Source of the DNA: Leptothrix sp. (in: b-proteobacteria)
GTDB taxonomy: Bacteria > Pseudomonadota > Gammaproteobacteria > Burkholderiales > Burkholderiaceae_C
Reading direction: 5' to 3'
DNA length: 64,000 bases
NCBI GenBank assembly: GCA_013822685.1
Contig: PNKV01000015.1
Coordinates: 62,001-126,000 of the forward strand
Shown piece after piece: positions 16,040-27,505 of this stretch. The position numbers and the translations under genes are program-made. Position 1 is the first letter of the stretch. Every line of letters begins with the position of its first letter. The notes under the pieces are model-generated. The model was not told the origin of the DNA. It worked only from the letters and a program-made list of their open reading frames with translations, and did no database searches.

Positions 16040-17573
16040 TTCAACATCCCCTCAAGCGCCTTCATCCCCTTCTGAATCTCCACCTCCAGCAAAGCCAAGC
16101 GCTCCAGAATTTCTTTGGGCTTGCGGTGTGCCACCACCTCATGCACTACTTCCTTGTAGCGGTTGATCGACAGGTCATAACCGTTGCCGGCGATGTCCGC
16201 CTTGGGCACGGCAAAGCTCTGCTCGGTGCGCGCACGCTGGCGCTCGGTGCCATCACGCTGCGCCCAGCGGGCCCGCACATCGGGCAGGTTGTTCTTGGCG
16301 TGCTCACCTTCGGCCAAGGCTTGCGCCGGGCGGGTGCCCAGCTTGTCTTCGGGCAGCAGCGGCTGGCGCTTGTCGTCCAGGCTCCAGCCGTCGGCCTGCA
16401 TGTCGTAGAACCACACGTGGTCGGTGCCGCCCGAGTTGGTTTTGGTGAACAGCAAGATGGCGGTGGACACGCCCGCATAGGGCTTGAACACGCCTGAGGG
16501 CAGGGACACCACGGCGTCGAGCTTTTGCTCTTCCACCAGCATGCGGCGCAACTCTTTGTGCGCTTTGCTGGATCCAAACAGCACGCCATCGGGCACGATC
16601 ACCGCCGCGCGGCCACCGGGCTTGAGCAGGCGGATGAACAGGGCCAGGAACAAGAGCTCGGTCTTCTTGGTCTTGACGATCTCCAGCAGGTCTTTGGCGG
16701 TGTTCTCGTAATCGAGGCTGCCCGCAAAGGGCGGGTTGGCCAGGATCAGGGAGTAGGCCTCTTCATCACCCGCGTGGTCTTGGGCGAGCGAATCCTTGTA
16801 GCGGATGTCGGGGTTGTCCACCCCGTGCAGCGCCATGTTCATGCTGCCAATGCGCAGCATGGTGTTGTCAAAATCGTAGCCATGGAACATGCCGTGGTGA
16901 AAGTGCTCGCGCAGCTTGGCATTCCGAAAGATCTCGGGGTGCTGCTGGCGCAGGTATTCACCGGCCACGACCAAGAAGCCGCATGAGCCACTGGCCGGTC
17001 ACAGATCACATCCTTGGGTGTGGGCGCGGTCAGCTCCACCATCAGGCTGATCAGGTGGCGCGGCGTGCGGAACTGGCCGTTCTGGCCAGCGCTGGCAATC
17101 TTGCCCAACATGTATTCGTACAGATCGCCCTTGGTATCGCGGTCGTCCATGGGCACTTGGTCGAGCATGTCCACCACCTTGGCCAGCAACGCTGGCGTGG
17201 GGATGGTGAAGCGCGCGTCCTTCATGTGGTGGGCATAGGTTGAACCGTCACCGCCCACTTCGCGCAAGAAGGGGAACACGTTCTCACTCACCACCTTGTA
17301 CATCTCGGCCGGGACAAAGTGCTTGAAGCGTGACCAACGCAGGTCGTTGTGGTCGCGGCCTTTCTCGTCTTTGCCTGGCGGGAAGATGCGGCGCTCAATG
17401 GGCTTGCCCAGGCGCATGGATTTGTTTTCTTCCAGGCTGTGCAGGTCATCCAGTCGGCGCAGGAAGAGCAAATAGGTGATCTGTTCCAACACCTCGATCG
17501 GGTTGGCAATGCCGCCTGACCAGAATGCATTCCAGATGGCGTCGACTTGACTGCGTAGTTCGCCGGTAAGCAT
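16036..17573 (-). pseudogene. hsdM: Type I restriction-modification methyltransferase subunit, frameshifted
   Basis: The gene is split over two ORFs (16839..17618 and 16036..16974). The first carries the N-terminal helical domain (LTGELRSQVDAIWNAFWSGG) up to KDVICD; the second resumes at VVAGEYLRQQHPEIF and includes NPPFAGS, the catalytic N6-adenine motif. Adding one base at the GG of plus-strand 16997-16998 restores DPASGSCGF, the SAM-binding motif I, in one 512-residue frame. So a single-base deletion, or a sequencing error in a short G run, breaks motif I. If real, the system cannot methylate unless another HsdM substitutes. ATG 17573 is the preferred start. Confidence 0.88.
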
Positions 17574-17617
17574 GAAGTTCTGAGTATCTTTTGAATGGAC
17601 TTTGGATTCGCAATGCA

Positions 17618-17641
17618 ATACGCCCGGCTAACCGGGCGTAT
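17618..17641. terminator. Hairpin between gyrB and hsdM
   Basis: ATACGCCCGG and CCGGGCGTAT form a perfect 10-base-pair stem with a CTAA loop. It lies between two minus-strand units (gyrB upstream, hsdM downstream), so it may end or insulate gyrB transcription. There is no clear T run after it, so intrinsic termination is uncertain. Confidence 0.45.
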
Positions 17642-17688
17642 GTGCGAGCTATGGGATCAGTATTTATTGACTTAGGGATCAATCATCA

Positions 17689-21251
<3,563 letters not shown>

Positions 21252-21342
21252 GAAAAACCTCCCTGTTGTACATGTATTTCATGGTGTCGCTGTCCCCGTC
21301 GCCTGAGGCACTGCGGCAACAGGCCTCTGCCAAAACGGGAAA

Positions 21343-22275
21343 TCAGGCACGGTGGGCTTTGACTCGCCAGGCCATCATACCCAAACCCAAGCCCATCAAG
21401 GCCCAGGTGCCGGGCTCAGGCACGGGCGTGATGGTGGGCAACACCGAGCCATAAGCGCTCATCAAGCCGGTGAAACCCACGGTCAGGGCCTGGTTGGAGG
21501 CATTTCGCACGTGGATGGAGAACGTGCGTTCCAGCAAGTTGGTGCCACTGGTGCCCAGGGATGAGCCATCAGCTACCACCACATCCGAAAATCCAATGGA
21601 TTCGTACAAATTGACAGGCTCGCCACCGTCAAACACCTCGGATGCATATGAATCGCCTCGAAGGGCAAACATGGTCAACTGAAAGCTGGCGGCGCCTGAT
21701 GCCTTGATGCCCACCGGGTTCCAGGCGCGGTCTGCCAAGGTATTGGCATTGGCATTCGCCTGCAGGAGCAAGGTGCCGCTGAACACTGCATCTGTGTTGC
21801 GGGACAAGGTCCACTGGTTGGTCACCGTGGCAGTCGACAGCAAAGAAGCCCCTTGGGGGGCGGTGCGGTAAAAGCCGAAGGGCACATTGCTGAAAGTGGC
21901 TGCGTCGGCCGTCACTTGCGCTGAAAGGTTTCCGCCATCTTTGGAGGACCGGAGCAGGCCGGAGGTCAACACCAGTTGGTCTTGCAACTTGGTGGTGTCC
22001 AGCAGGCTGCCGGCACCAGTGGTGGAAGTCCTCTGGTCTTGGATCGAGGTCAGGTAGGTGCCGCTCAGGCGAGCGTCACCCGCCAGTACAACAGAGGTGT
22101 CGGCATCGATGAGGTTCAAGGATGGCGAGGTGGAATCGAACTTGTTGAGGTCTGTCAGCTTGACGCTGAAATTGGTGAGCTGTGCTTGCCCCGTCACGAC
22201 TTGAGCTTGAGCCAGTTGAGGCCATGGGGCCAACGAGGCGGCCAAGGCCACCGACAGAATCTTGAACTTGGACAT
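21343..22275 (-). CDS. PEP-CTERM sorting-domain protein (paralog 2 of 3)
   Basis: A 310-residue exported protein that starts at ATG 22275 (MSKFKILSVALAASL) with a signal peptide ending near QAQA. The C-terminus has [19 protein letters not shown] and a basic tail. Shared landmarks are NFSVKLTDLNKFDSTSPSL, WTLSRNTDAVFSGT and FSIHVRNASNQAL. It is a paralog of its two neighbours, with 91- and 85-base gaps on either side. Function is unknown; cell-surface or extracellular localisation is inferred from the sorting signal. Confidence 0.85.
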   Translation of the reverse strand: MSKFKILSVALAASLAPWPQLAQAQVVTGQAQLTNFSVKLTDLNKFDSTSPSLNLIDADTSVVLAGDARLSGTYLTSIQDQRTSTTGAGSLLDTTKLQDQLVLTSGLLRSSKDGGNLSAQVTADAATFSNVPFGFYRTAPQGASLLSTATVTNQWTLSRNTDAVFSGTLLLQANANANTLADRAWNPVGIKASGAASFQLTMFALRGDSYASEVFDGGEPVNLYESIGFSDVVVADGSSLGTSGTNLLERTFSIHVRNASNQALTVGFTGLMSAYGSVLPTITPVPEPGTWALMGLGLGMMAWRVKAHRA

Positions 22276-22360
22276 GACACTTCCCTGATGCATTATGGAT
22301 AACGCGCATTGAACGACAGGCCCCAAGCTTCTCTTAGCCGGAAAAACCCTGCATTCAAAA

Positions 22361-23302
22361 TCAGCGGCGGCCCTTGGTAAGCCAAACCACCAAGCCCAAC
22401 CCCAGGCCCATCAAAGCCCAGGAACTGGGTTCGGGCACTGGCGTGGCCTCCAACGTCGCGGCCGTGCCCACGCTCATGAACAACTGACCGTTCAGTTCGC
22501 CCATGCTGGCATTGCTCAGCCTCACGCTGAAGCTGTTGCGGTAACTGTCGCTCAGCAGATAGTCAGGATCGAACGACAAGCCCGAGGCATCCAGGATCTG
22601 CCGGGCACTGGCAAAGGCCTCGGCCGCATCGCCAAAGGGCTCACCATCGGCACCATCCGCGCTGAGCTGCACCGCGGTGAAGGCCAACATCGTCAGTTGC
22701 ACCCCGTATTGACCGGCCGCCATGTGCTGCACCAGGCTGCCCTGGGTCAGCTGGCTCAAGTCCACAGTGGCTTGAACCTGGGTGGTGCCATCAATCACCA
22801 AGGCCGTATTGGGCGACAAGGTCCAGGCGTGGTCGCCGACCAGAGGCGAGGGCACACCACTGTCATCCACGCTAGAACCGTAGCCGCTGACCACGCCGTT
22901 GGAGTCGAGGTACAGCCATTCACCGGCTTGCGCGCCAACACCGTTCAGGTCTTGGATGGTGCTGGCCTTGAGCTGCGAGTAAGAGGTGTAAGCCGTGCCC
23001 GAGCTGCCCGCGGTCAGCTCCCCGGATTGAGAAGTGACCGAGCCAATGGGTTGGGAGAACACATCGTTGCTCAAGACCACATGCTGAGCATCGTTGGGTT
23101 GGTAGTACCCGGCATAGGCCCCCACCTGGTTGAAGCGCACCCAAGGGGTGATGCCGTCGCTGGAGTCCAGATCTTCCAGGTGGTAGGACAAGCCGCTGAT
23201 CCAGGCCGATCCCGTGCTCAGAACGGCATCACTCTGGGCCCATCCCGGGGTGCACAGGGCCAGGCACATGGACCCGCCGAGCAAAGCTGATTTCATCCTC
23301 AT
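22361..23302 (-). CDS. PEP-CTERM sorting-domain protein (paralog 3 of 3)
   Basis: A 313-residue exported protein. ATG 23302 is preferred because AGGGG lies about 10 bases upstream; the ATG at 23296 is the alternative. After the signal peptide (cleaved near GWAQ) come GLSYHLEDLDSSDGITPW, WTLSPNTALVIDGT and FSVRLSNASM, the same three landmarks as in paralogs 1 and 2. The C-terminal signal is [19 protein letters not shown]. The gene starts 28 bases after the dnaN stop, so transcription could continue from dnaN. No known enzymatic motif is seen. Confidence 0.85.
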   Translation of the reverse strand: MRMKSALLGGSMCLALCTPGWAQSDAVLSTGSAWISGLSYHLEDLDSSDGITPWVRFNQVGAYAGYYQPNDAQHVVLSNDVFSQPIGSVTSQSGELTAGSSGTAYTSYSQLKASTIQDLNGVGAQAGEWLYLDSNGVVSGYGSSVDDSGVPSPLVGDHAWTLSPNTALVIDGTTQVQATVDLSQLTQGSLVQHMAAGQYGVQLTMLAFTAVQLSADGADGEPFGDAAEAFASARQILDASGLSFDPDYLLSDSYRNSFSVRLSNASMGELNGQLFMSVGTAATLEATPVPEPSSWALMGLGLGLVVWLTKGRR

Positions 23303-23330
23303 TTTCACCACCCCTGGATGTTCCAAACCC

Positions 23331-24455
23331 TCAAATCCGCATCGGCATCACAACGTACTTGAAGCCTTCGATCTCCGGATTGGTGATCAGCGCCGAGCTG
23401 TTGCTGTCGTGCAGCGACACGGTCACCATGTCCTGGCTCATGTTGGCCAGCACGTCCATCAGGTAACCCACGTTGAAGCCGATCTCGAAGGCGTCGCCGC
23501 CGTAATCGATCTCAAGCTCTTCCTTGGCCTCTTCCTGCTCGGCGTTGCTCGACGCAATGCCCAGGGCGCCGGGCGACACATTCAGGCGCACGCCCTTGAA
23601 CTTCTCGCTGGTCAGGATGGCCGCGCGCTGCAGGCTGGACAGCAAGGTGGCCCGGCCCAGGGTGATGTGGTTCTTGTGGTTCTTGGGGATGACGCGGTTG
23701 TAGTCGGGGAACTTGCCCTCGACCAGCTTGGTCACGAACTCCAGCCCCCCGAAATTGAACTTGGCCTGGTTGCCGGCAAAGCGCATCTCGATCTGCTGCT
23801 CTTCTTCGGCGCCCTTGGGGTCGTCCTTCAACAAACGTTGCAGTTCCAGCACTGTCTTGCGCGGCAGGATGACTTCCTGCTTGGGCATCTCGACTTCCAG
23901 CGTGGCTTGCGCCAAGGCCAGGCGGTGGCCATCGGTGGCCACCAGCGTCAAGGTCTTGCCTTCAGCGACGAACAAGATGCCGTTGAGGTAGTAGCGGATG
24001 TCGTGCACCGCCATCGAGAAGTGCACCTGGCCGATCAGGCTCTTGAGCGTCTTTTGCGGCACGCTGAAGGCGGGCCCGAAATCAACCGCCTCTTGCACGA
24101 GGGGGAAGTCTTCGGCGGGCAGGGTCTGCAGCGTGAAGCGGCTTTTGCCAGCTTGCAACGTGAGCTTGGCTTGGTTGGCGGTGAGTGAAACGAGTTGGTC
24201 GCTGGGCAGGCTCTTGAGGATGTCGATCAGCTTCTTGGCCCCAACGGTAACGGCGTAGTTGCCATCGTCGCCATCAAGCTGGGCCGCGGTGCGGACTTGG
24301 ATTTCGAGGTCGCTGGTGGTGAATTCAACCGAGCCGCCAGTCTTGCGGATCAGCACGTTTGCCAAGATGGGCAGAGTATGGCGACGTTCGACGATACCGG
24401 CAACCACCTGCAGGGCTGAGAGAACTTTTTCTTGAGCTGCTTTCAACACAATCAT
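23331..24455 (-). CDS. dnaN: DNA polymerase III beta sliding clamp
   Basis: A 374-residue clamp that encircles DNA and holds Pol III and other partners. The three repeated clamp domains are recognisable: domain 1 with TLPILANVLIRKTGGSVEF, domain 2 with TLVATDGHRLALA, and a C-terminal end VVMPMRI, the conserved family terminus that lines the partner pocket. It lies downstream of dnaA in the usual dnaA-dnaN order, across a 234-base gap containing DnaA boxes. Confidence 0.97.
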   Translation of the reverse strand: MIVLKAAQEKVLSALQVVAGIVERRHTLPILANVLIRKTGGSVEFTTSDLEIQVRTAAQLDGDDGNYAVTVGAKKLIDILKSLPSDQLVSLTANQAKLTLQAGKSRFTLQTLPAEDFPLVQEAVDFGPAFSVPQKTLKSLIGQVHFSMAVHDIRYYLNGILFVAEGKTLTLVATDGHRLALAQATLEVEMPKQEVILPRKTVLELQRLLKDDPKGAEEEQQIEMRFAGNQAKFNFGGLEFVTKLVEGKFPDYNRVIPKNHKNHITLGRATLLSSLQRAAILTSEKFKGVRLNVSPGALGIASSNAEQEEAKEELEIDYGGDAFEIGFNVGYLMDVLANMSQDMVTVSLHDSNSSALITNPEIEGFKYVVMPMRI

Positions 24456-24617
24456 TTCAGTCTTTCAAATTGGTCGTCGTAGTAGAGGGCCGCATTTTTT
24501 GTGCACAACGCTATTTTGTCTTGTTCCATCAATGGTTTAGACCAATGACAAGCCTGTGGATGGCATCGGCAACGTTTTGGGGACAACCGACAACAACTTT
24601 GGAAAAAGCCCCAGGCC

Positions 24618-24626
24618 TGTGGATAA
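24618..24626 (-). promoter_or_regulatory. DnaA box (perfect TTATCCACA)
   Basis: TGTGGATAA on the plus strand, i.e. TTATCCACA on the minus strand: a perfect high-affinity DnaA box, 19 bases from an inverted partner at 24646. Confidence 0.8.
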
Positions 24627-24645
24627 GCAGGTGTTTGTCCTTTAT

Positions 24646-24654
24646 TTATCCACA
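24646..24654 (+). promoter_or_regulatory. DnaA box (perfect TTATCCACA)
   Basis: TTATCCACA on the plus strand, facing the box at 24618 and 35 bases beyond the dnaA stop. Confidence 0.8.
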
Positions 24655-24689
24655 ACCTTGTTGGCTTGACATTCTCCACTGCTTCGGCA

Positions 24690-26225
24690 TCAGCCTTTCA
24701 GTGTCTGTTCAAGCACGTGCAATTGCTGGTTCAGTTCAGAGTCTTTGCCCCGCTCGCCACCGATCTTGCGCACCGCGTGCAGCACCGTGGTGTGGTCTCG
24801 GCCACCGAATAGCTCACCGATCTCAGGGAGGCTTTTCTGCGTGAGTTCCTTGGCCAGGTACATGGCGATCTGGCGCGGGCGGGCGATGCTGGCCGGGCGC
24901 TTCTTGCTGTACATGTCGGCCACCTTGATCTTGTAAAAGTCGGCCACCGTTTTCTGGATGTTCTCGACGCTGATCTGGCGGTTCTGGATGGACAGCAGGT
25001 CTTTCAGGGCTTCGCGCGCCAGGGCGATGGTGATCTCTTTGTGGTTGAACTTGGCGAAGGCCAGCACTTTGCGCAGCGCGCCTTCCAGCTCGCGCACATT
25101 GGCGCGCACGTTCTTGGCGATGAAGAAGGCCACGTCTTCCGGCATCGTGATCGCCTCGACTTCGGCCTTCTTGATCAGGATGGCCACGCGCATTTCCAGC
25201 TCGGGCGGCTCAATGGCGACGGTGAGGCCGGCGTCAAAGCGCGAGGTCAGGCGTTCATCGATGTTCACCAGGCCCTTGGGGTAGGTGTCGCTGGTCATGA
25301 TGATGTGCGCCTTCTTGGCCAGGAGGGCCTCGAACGCGTTGAAGAACTCTTCCTGCGTGCGGTCCTTGCCGGCGAAGAACTGCACATCGTCGATCAGCAG
25401 CAGATCAAGGCTGTGGTACTTGGCCTTGAGCTCGTCAAACGTTTTGCGCTGGTAGTTCTTGACCACATCGCTGATGAACTGCTCGGCGTGCAGGTACAGG
25501 ATGCGCGCATCAGGCTTGTCGGCCAGCAGGGCGTTGCCCACGGCGTTCATCAAGTGCGTTTTGCCCAGGCCCACGCCGCCGTAGATGAACAGCGGGTTGT
25601 ACATGTGGCCGGGGGCGCCGGCCACATGCAGGGCGGCGGTGCGCGCCATCTGGTTGGCGCGGCCAGGCACCAGCGTGTCGAAGGTGAGGGCCGGGTTCAG
25701 GCCCATGACCTGAGGGTGGTTGCGCTGGCCACCTTGCGTTTGGTGATCTGGCGCGCGCTGAGGCTGTTGATAACCTTGGCCGGGGCTGTAGCTGGTGGGG
25801 CCCTGAGGGATGTTCGCCGAGGGGCCGTTGTAGGCTTGATGAGCACCGGCTTGGGCGTTGGCCGGCAGGCTCAGTCCGCCAGGGTTGCCCATGCCGGGCA
25901 TGGCCATGGCCGGACGCGGCGCGGGGGCACGCACCGCCAGGGCCAGGTCGATCTTGACGGGGCCGCCGGTGAGCTCGCCGACGATGTTCTCCAGCCGGGC
26001 GCTGTATTGGGTGCGGATCCAGTCCAGCATGAAGCGGTTGGCCACGCGCACGCTGACCACGGTGTGGCCATCTTGCAGACTGATGTCGGCCGGCGGCAGG
26101 GGCCGGATCCAGGTGTTGAACTGCTGCTCGGGCAGCTCGGTGGCCAGGCGCTCGCAACTGCGTTGCCACAGACTCGACAGGTCGGCGGAGGGGTGGCTGG
26201 CGGCGCTGGATTCAAACGCACTCAT
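24690..26225 (-). CDS. dnaA: Chromosomal replication initiator DnaA
   Basis: A 511-residue initiator that binds DnaA boxes, melts the origin and loads DnaB. Domain I ([19 protein letters not shown]) is followed by a long Gly/Pro/Gln-rich linker (about 95-170). The AAA+ domain has the Walker A segment [15 protein letters not shown] and [20 protein letters not shown]. The C-terminal box-binding domain has the signature [18 protein letters not shown] 26225 ([10 protein letters not shown]) is chosen over the frame's opening at 26297, which lies in the DnaA-box region. Box-like sites just upstream suggest autoregulation. Confidence 0.98.
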   Translation of the reverse strand: MSAFESSAASHPSADLSSLWQRSCERLATELPEQQFNTWIRPLPPADISLQDGHTVVSVRVANRFMLDWIRTQYSARLENIVGELTGGPVKIDLALAVRAPAPRPAMAMPGMGNPGGLSLPANAQAGAHQAYNGPSANIPQGPTSYSPGQGYQQPQRAPDHQTQGGQRNHPQVMGLNPALTFDTLVPGRANQMARTAALHVAGAPGHMYNPLFIYGGVGLGKTHLMNAVGNALLADKPDARILYLHAEQFISDVVKNYQRKTFDELKAKYHSLDLLLIDDVQFFAGKDRTQEEFFNAFEALLAKKAHIIMTSDTYPKGLVNIDERLTSRFDAGLTVAIEPPELEMRVAILIKKAEVEAITMPEDVAFFIAKNVRANVRELEGALRKVLAFAKFNHKEITIALAREALKDLLSIQNRQISVENIQKTVADFYKIKVADMYSKKRPASIARPRQIAMYLAKELTQKSLPEIGELFGGRDHTTVLHAVRKIGGERGKDSELNQQLHVLEQTLKG

Positions 26226-26228
26226 GGG

Positions 26229-26237
26229 TGTGGACAA
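26229..26237 (-). promoter_or_regulatory. DnaA-box-like site at the dnaA start
   Basis: TGTGGACAA on the plus strand reads TTGTCCACA on the minus strand, one base from consensus. It lies 4 bases upstream of the dnaA ATG, a position suited to autorepression. Confidence 0.5.
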
Positions 26238-26289
26238 GTCCTGAAGTGGGCCGGCAATTCTAAGGGTGACCGGGGGCTTCCAACACAGG

Positions 26290-26298
26290 TTATCCACA
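26290..26298 (+). promoter_or_regulatory. DnaA box (perfect TTATCCACA)
   Basis: TTATCCACA about 65 bases upstream of the dnaA ATG. Confidence 0.78.
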
Positions 26299-26351
26299 GA
26301 TTTTTACCCAGGGTTGTCCAGGTGGGGCGCGGCATCCCTGTGCTTGGGGCA

Positions 26352-26380
26352 TTGACCAAAGCCTCAAGTTTTGCTGTAAT
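26352..26380 (+). promoter_or_regulatory. Sigma-70-type promoter of the rpmH operon
   Basis: TTGACC (26352-26357) and TGTAAT (26375-26380) with a 17-base spacer, about 97 bases upstream of the rpmH ATG. Each hexamer is one base from consensus. Confidence 0.6.
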
Positions 26381-26476
26381 CGCGGGTTCGACCGGCCACA
26401 GGCTGGAAATCCTTGCGCGGCAATTGCATCGCCAAGGTAAAAAACTTGCAAATTAATTGCAGAAGAAGGATTGATC

Positions 26477-26611
26477 ATGAAGCGTACTTACCAGCCCTCC
26501 AAGACCCGCCGCGCCCGCACCCACGGTTTCCTGGTCCGCATGAAGACCAAGGGTGGCCGCAAGGTCATCAACGCACGCCGCGCCAAGGGCCGCGCTCGTC
26601 TGGCCGTCTGA
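26477..26611 (+). CDS. rpmH: 50S ribosomal protein L34
   Basis: A 44-residue basic protein, too short for the ORF track as a separate call: [20 protein letters not shown], then [19 protein letters not shown] and a short tail. This is near-identical in layout to bacterial L34, a large-subunit protein that packs against 23S rRNA. AGAAGAAGGA lies 8-17 bases before the ATG as the ribosome-binding site. It is the first gene of rpmH-rnpA-yidD-yidC. Confidence 0.97.
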   Translation: MKRTYQPSKTRRARTHGFLVRMKTKGGRKVINARRAKGRARLAV

Positions 26612-26696
26612 GTTCACTGGTCTGATCCCGGCCACTGATCCGACACCTGGGCCGCATGCACGCATGCAGGCCCGATGGCTTGGCCGTTAGACCGCC

Positions 26697-27200
26697 GTGC
26701 GCAGTGCCAGCCTGAAAGCGGCCGAGTTCCAAAAGGCTTTGGGCACCCGCCCGGTGGCGCGCACAACCCATTTTGTGCTGCACCACTTGCCACACACCGA
26801 GGCAAAGTTGGCTGCCACCGCCGCACCTTCCACATCCCTTGAGCCAGAGTTGTCAACAGCCCTGGCCTTGGGGGATGCCGTGTGTGTGGATGACTCGTCC
26901 ATACCGACTGAGTTGCCAGCTTGGCGGCTTGGCTTGGTGCTGCCCAAAAAGCTGGCCCGCCGGTCGGTGACGCGGTCCTTGCTGCGCCACCAGGCGCGCG
27001 CCGCCGTGGTTCGCCATGCCCCCCAGGTGGCCGCCACCGCGTGGGCCCAACAGCACCCCGGTGATGCCTGGGTGCTGCGCCTGCGTGCGCCCTTCGATCG
27101 CCAGCAGTTCCCCAGCGCCGCCTCTGAGGCCTTGAACCGCGTGGTGCGCCTGGAGCTGGACACCTTGTGGACGGCGCTGTGCGCCAAATCCCGGCCATGA
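26697..27200 (+). CDS. rnpA: Ribonuclease P protein component
   Basis: A 167-residue basic protein that assists the RNase P RNA in trimming tRNA 5' ends. The family's core is seen as RLGLVLPKKLARRSVTRSLL followed by RHQAR, a variant of the RNR motif. It begins with a GTG at 26697; the in-frame ATG at 26664 runs into a stop, so GTG is the only good start. It is longer than the usual ~120 residues because of a Ser/Thr/Ala-rich insert around residues 35-65. The stop overlaps the yidD ATG. Confidence 0.9.
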   Translation: MRSASLKAAEFQKALGTRPVARTTHFVLHHLPHTEAKLAATAAPSTSLEPELSTALALGDAVCVDDSSIPTELPAWRLGLVLPKKLARRSVTRSLLRHQARAAVVRHAPQVAATAWAQQHPGDAWVLRLRAPFDRQQFPSAASEALNRVVRLELDTLWTALCAKSRP

Positions 27201-27505
27201 CCCCGATTCGGTGGCTCAGGTCTGGGATACTCGCGGTGCTTTTGGCCCTGGTCAAGGGCTACCGGTTTTTCCTGAGCCCCTGGTTGGGCTCGGCATGCCG
27301 TTTCACCCCCACTTGTTCCCTGTATGCCTTGCAGGCGCTTGAGCGCCATGGCCCGGCGGCGGGCACTTACCTGGCGGCGCGGCGCCTCCTGCGTTGTCAT
27401 CCGGGGTGTCCCGGTGGGCATGATCCCGTGCCCGACCGGCGCGTGGGGCTGTTTTCTTTTTCGTCTTCCTCTTCCAACATTCCGTCAGACCAAGCTCACC
27501 CATGA
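27197..27505 (+). CDS. yidD: Membrane protein insertion efficiency factor YidD
   Basis: A 102-residue small membrane-associated protein. LVKGYRFFLSPWLGSACRF followed by TPTCSLYALQALERHG is the hallmark of the family, with its conserved cysteines and YxxxFxSP element. It helps YidC/Sec insert inner-membrane proteins. The ATG at 27197 overlaps the rnpA stop (ATGA), and its own stop overlaps the yidC ATG. The C-terminal serine-rich tail (FSFSSSSSNIPS) is not part of the conserved core. Confidence 0.93.
   Translation: MTPIRWLRSGILAVLLALVKGYRFFLSPWLGSACRFTPTCSLYALQALERHGPAAGTYLAARRLLRCHPGCPGGHDPVPDRRVGLFSFSSSSSNIPSDQAHP

Larger units (their letters stand above)
24456..24689. other. dnaA-dnaN intergenic region with DnaA boxes, candidate oriC part
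   Basis: A 234-base gap holding two perfect DnaA boxes in opposite orientation (24618-24626 and 24646-24654), one near-box TGTGGATGG (24555-24563) and a palindrome TTGTGCACAA (24499-24508) that is one mismatch from a box on each strand. A short T/A-rich stretch (CCTTTATTTATCC) joins the perfect boxes. This is the box-densest stretch seen in the window and could be oriC or part of it. Confidence 0.6.
26226..26476. other. dnaA-rpmH divergent intergenic region, candidate oriC part
   Basis: A 251-base gap at the point where gene direction reverses. It holds a perfect DnaA box at 26290-26298, a TTGTCCACA-type box at 26229-26237 on the minus strand, and the rpmH promoter. The segment next to rpmH is AT-rich (GGTAAAAAACTTGCAAATTAA). 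Origin function could lie here, in the dnaA-dnaN gap, or be shared between both. Confidence 0.55.

Noticed and set aside
8861-17573. Prophage or integrative element
   Set aside because: No integrase, transposase, tRNA attachment site or flanking repeats were seen around the restriction operon; horizontal origin is suggested only by gene type and composition.
16839-17618. Two separate genes for the halves of hsdM
   Set aside because: The halves join at motif I with one added base and neither half alone would be a working methylase; treated as one frameshifted gene.
24452-24679. 75-residue ORF between dnaN and dnaA
   Set aside because: It lies across the DnaA-box region, starts beyond the boxes and has no domain or ribosome-binding site support.
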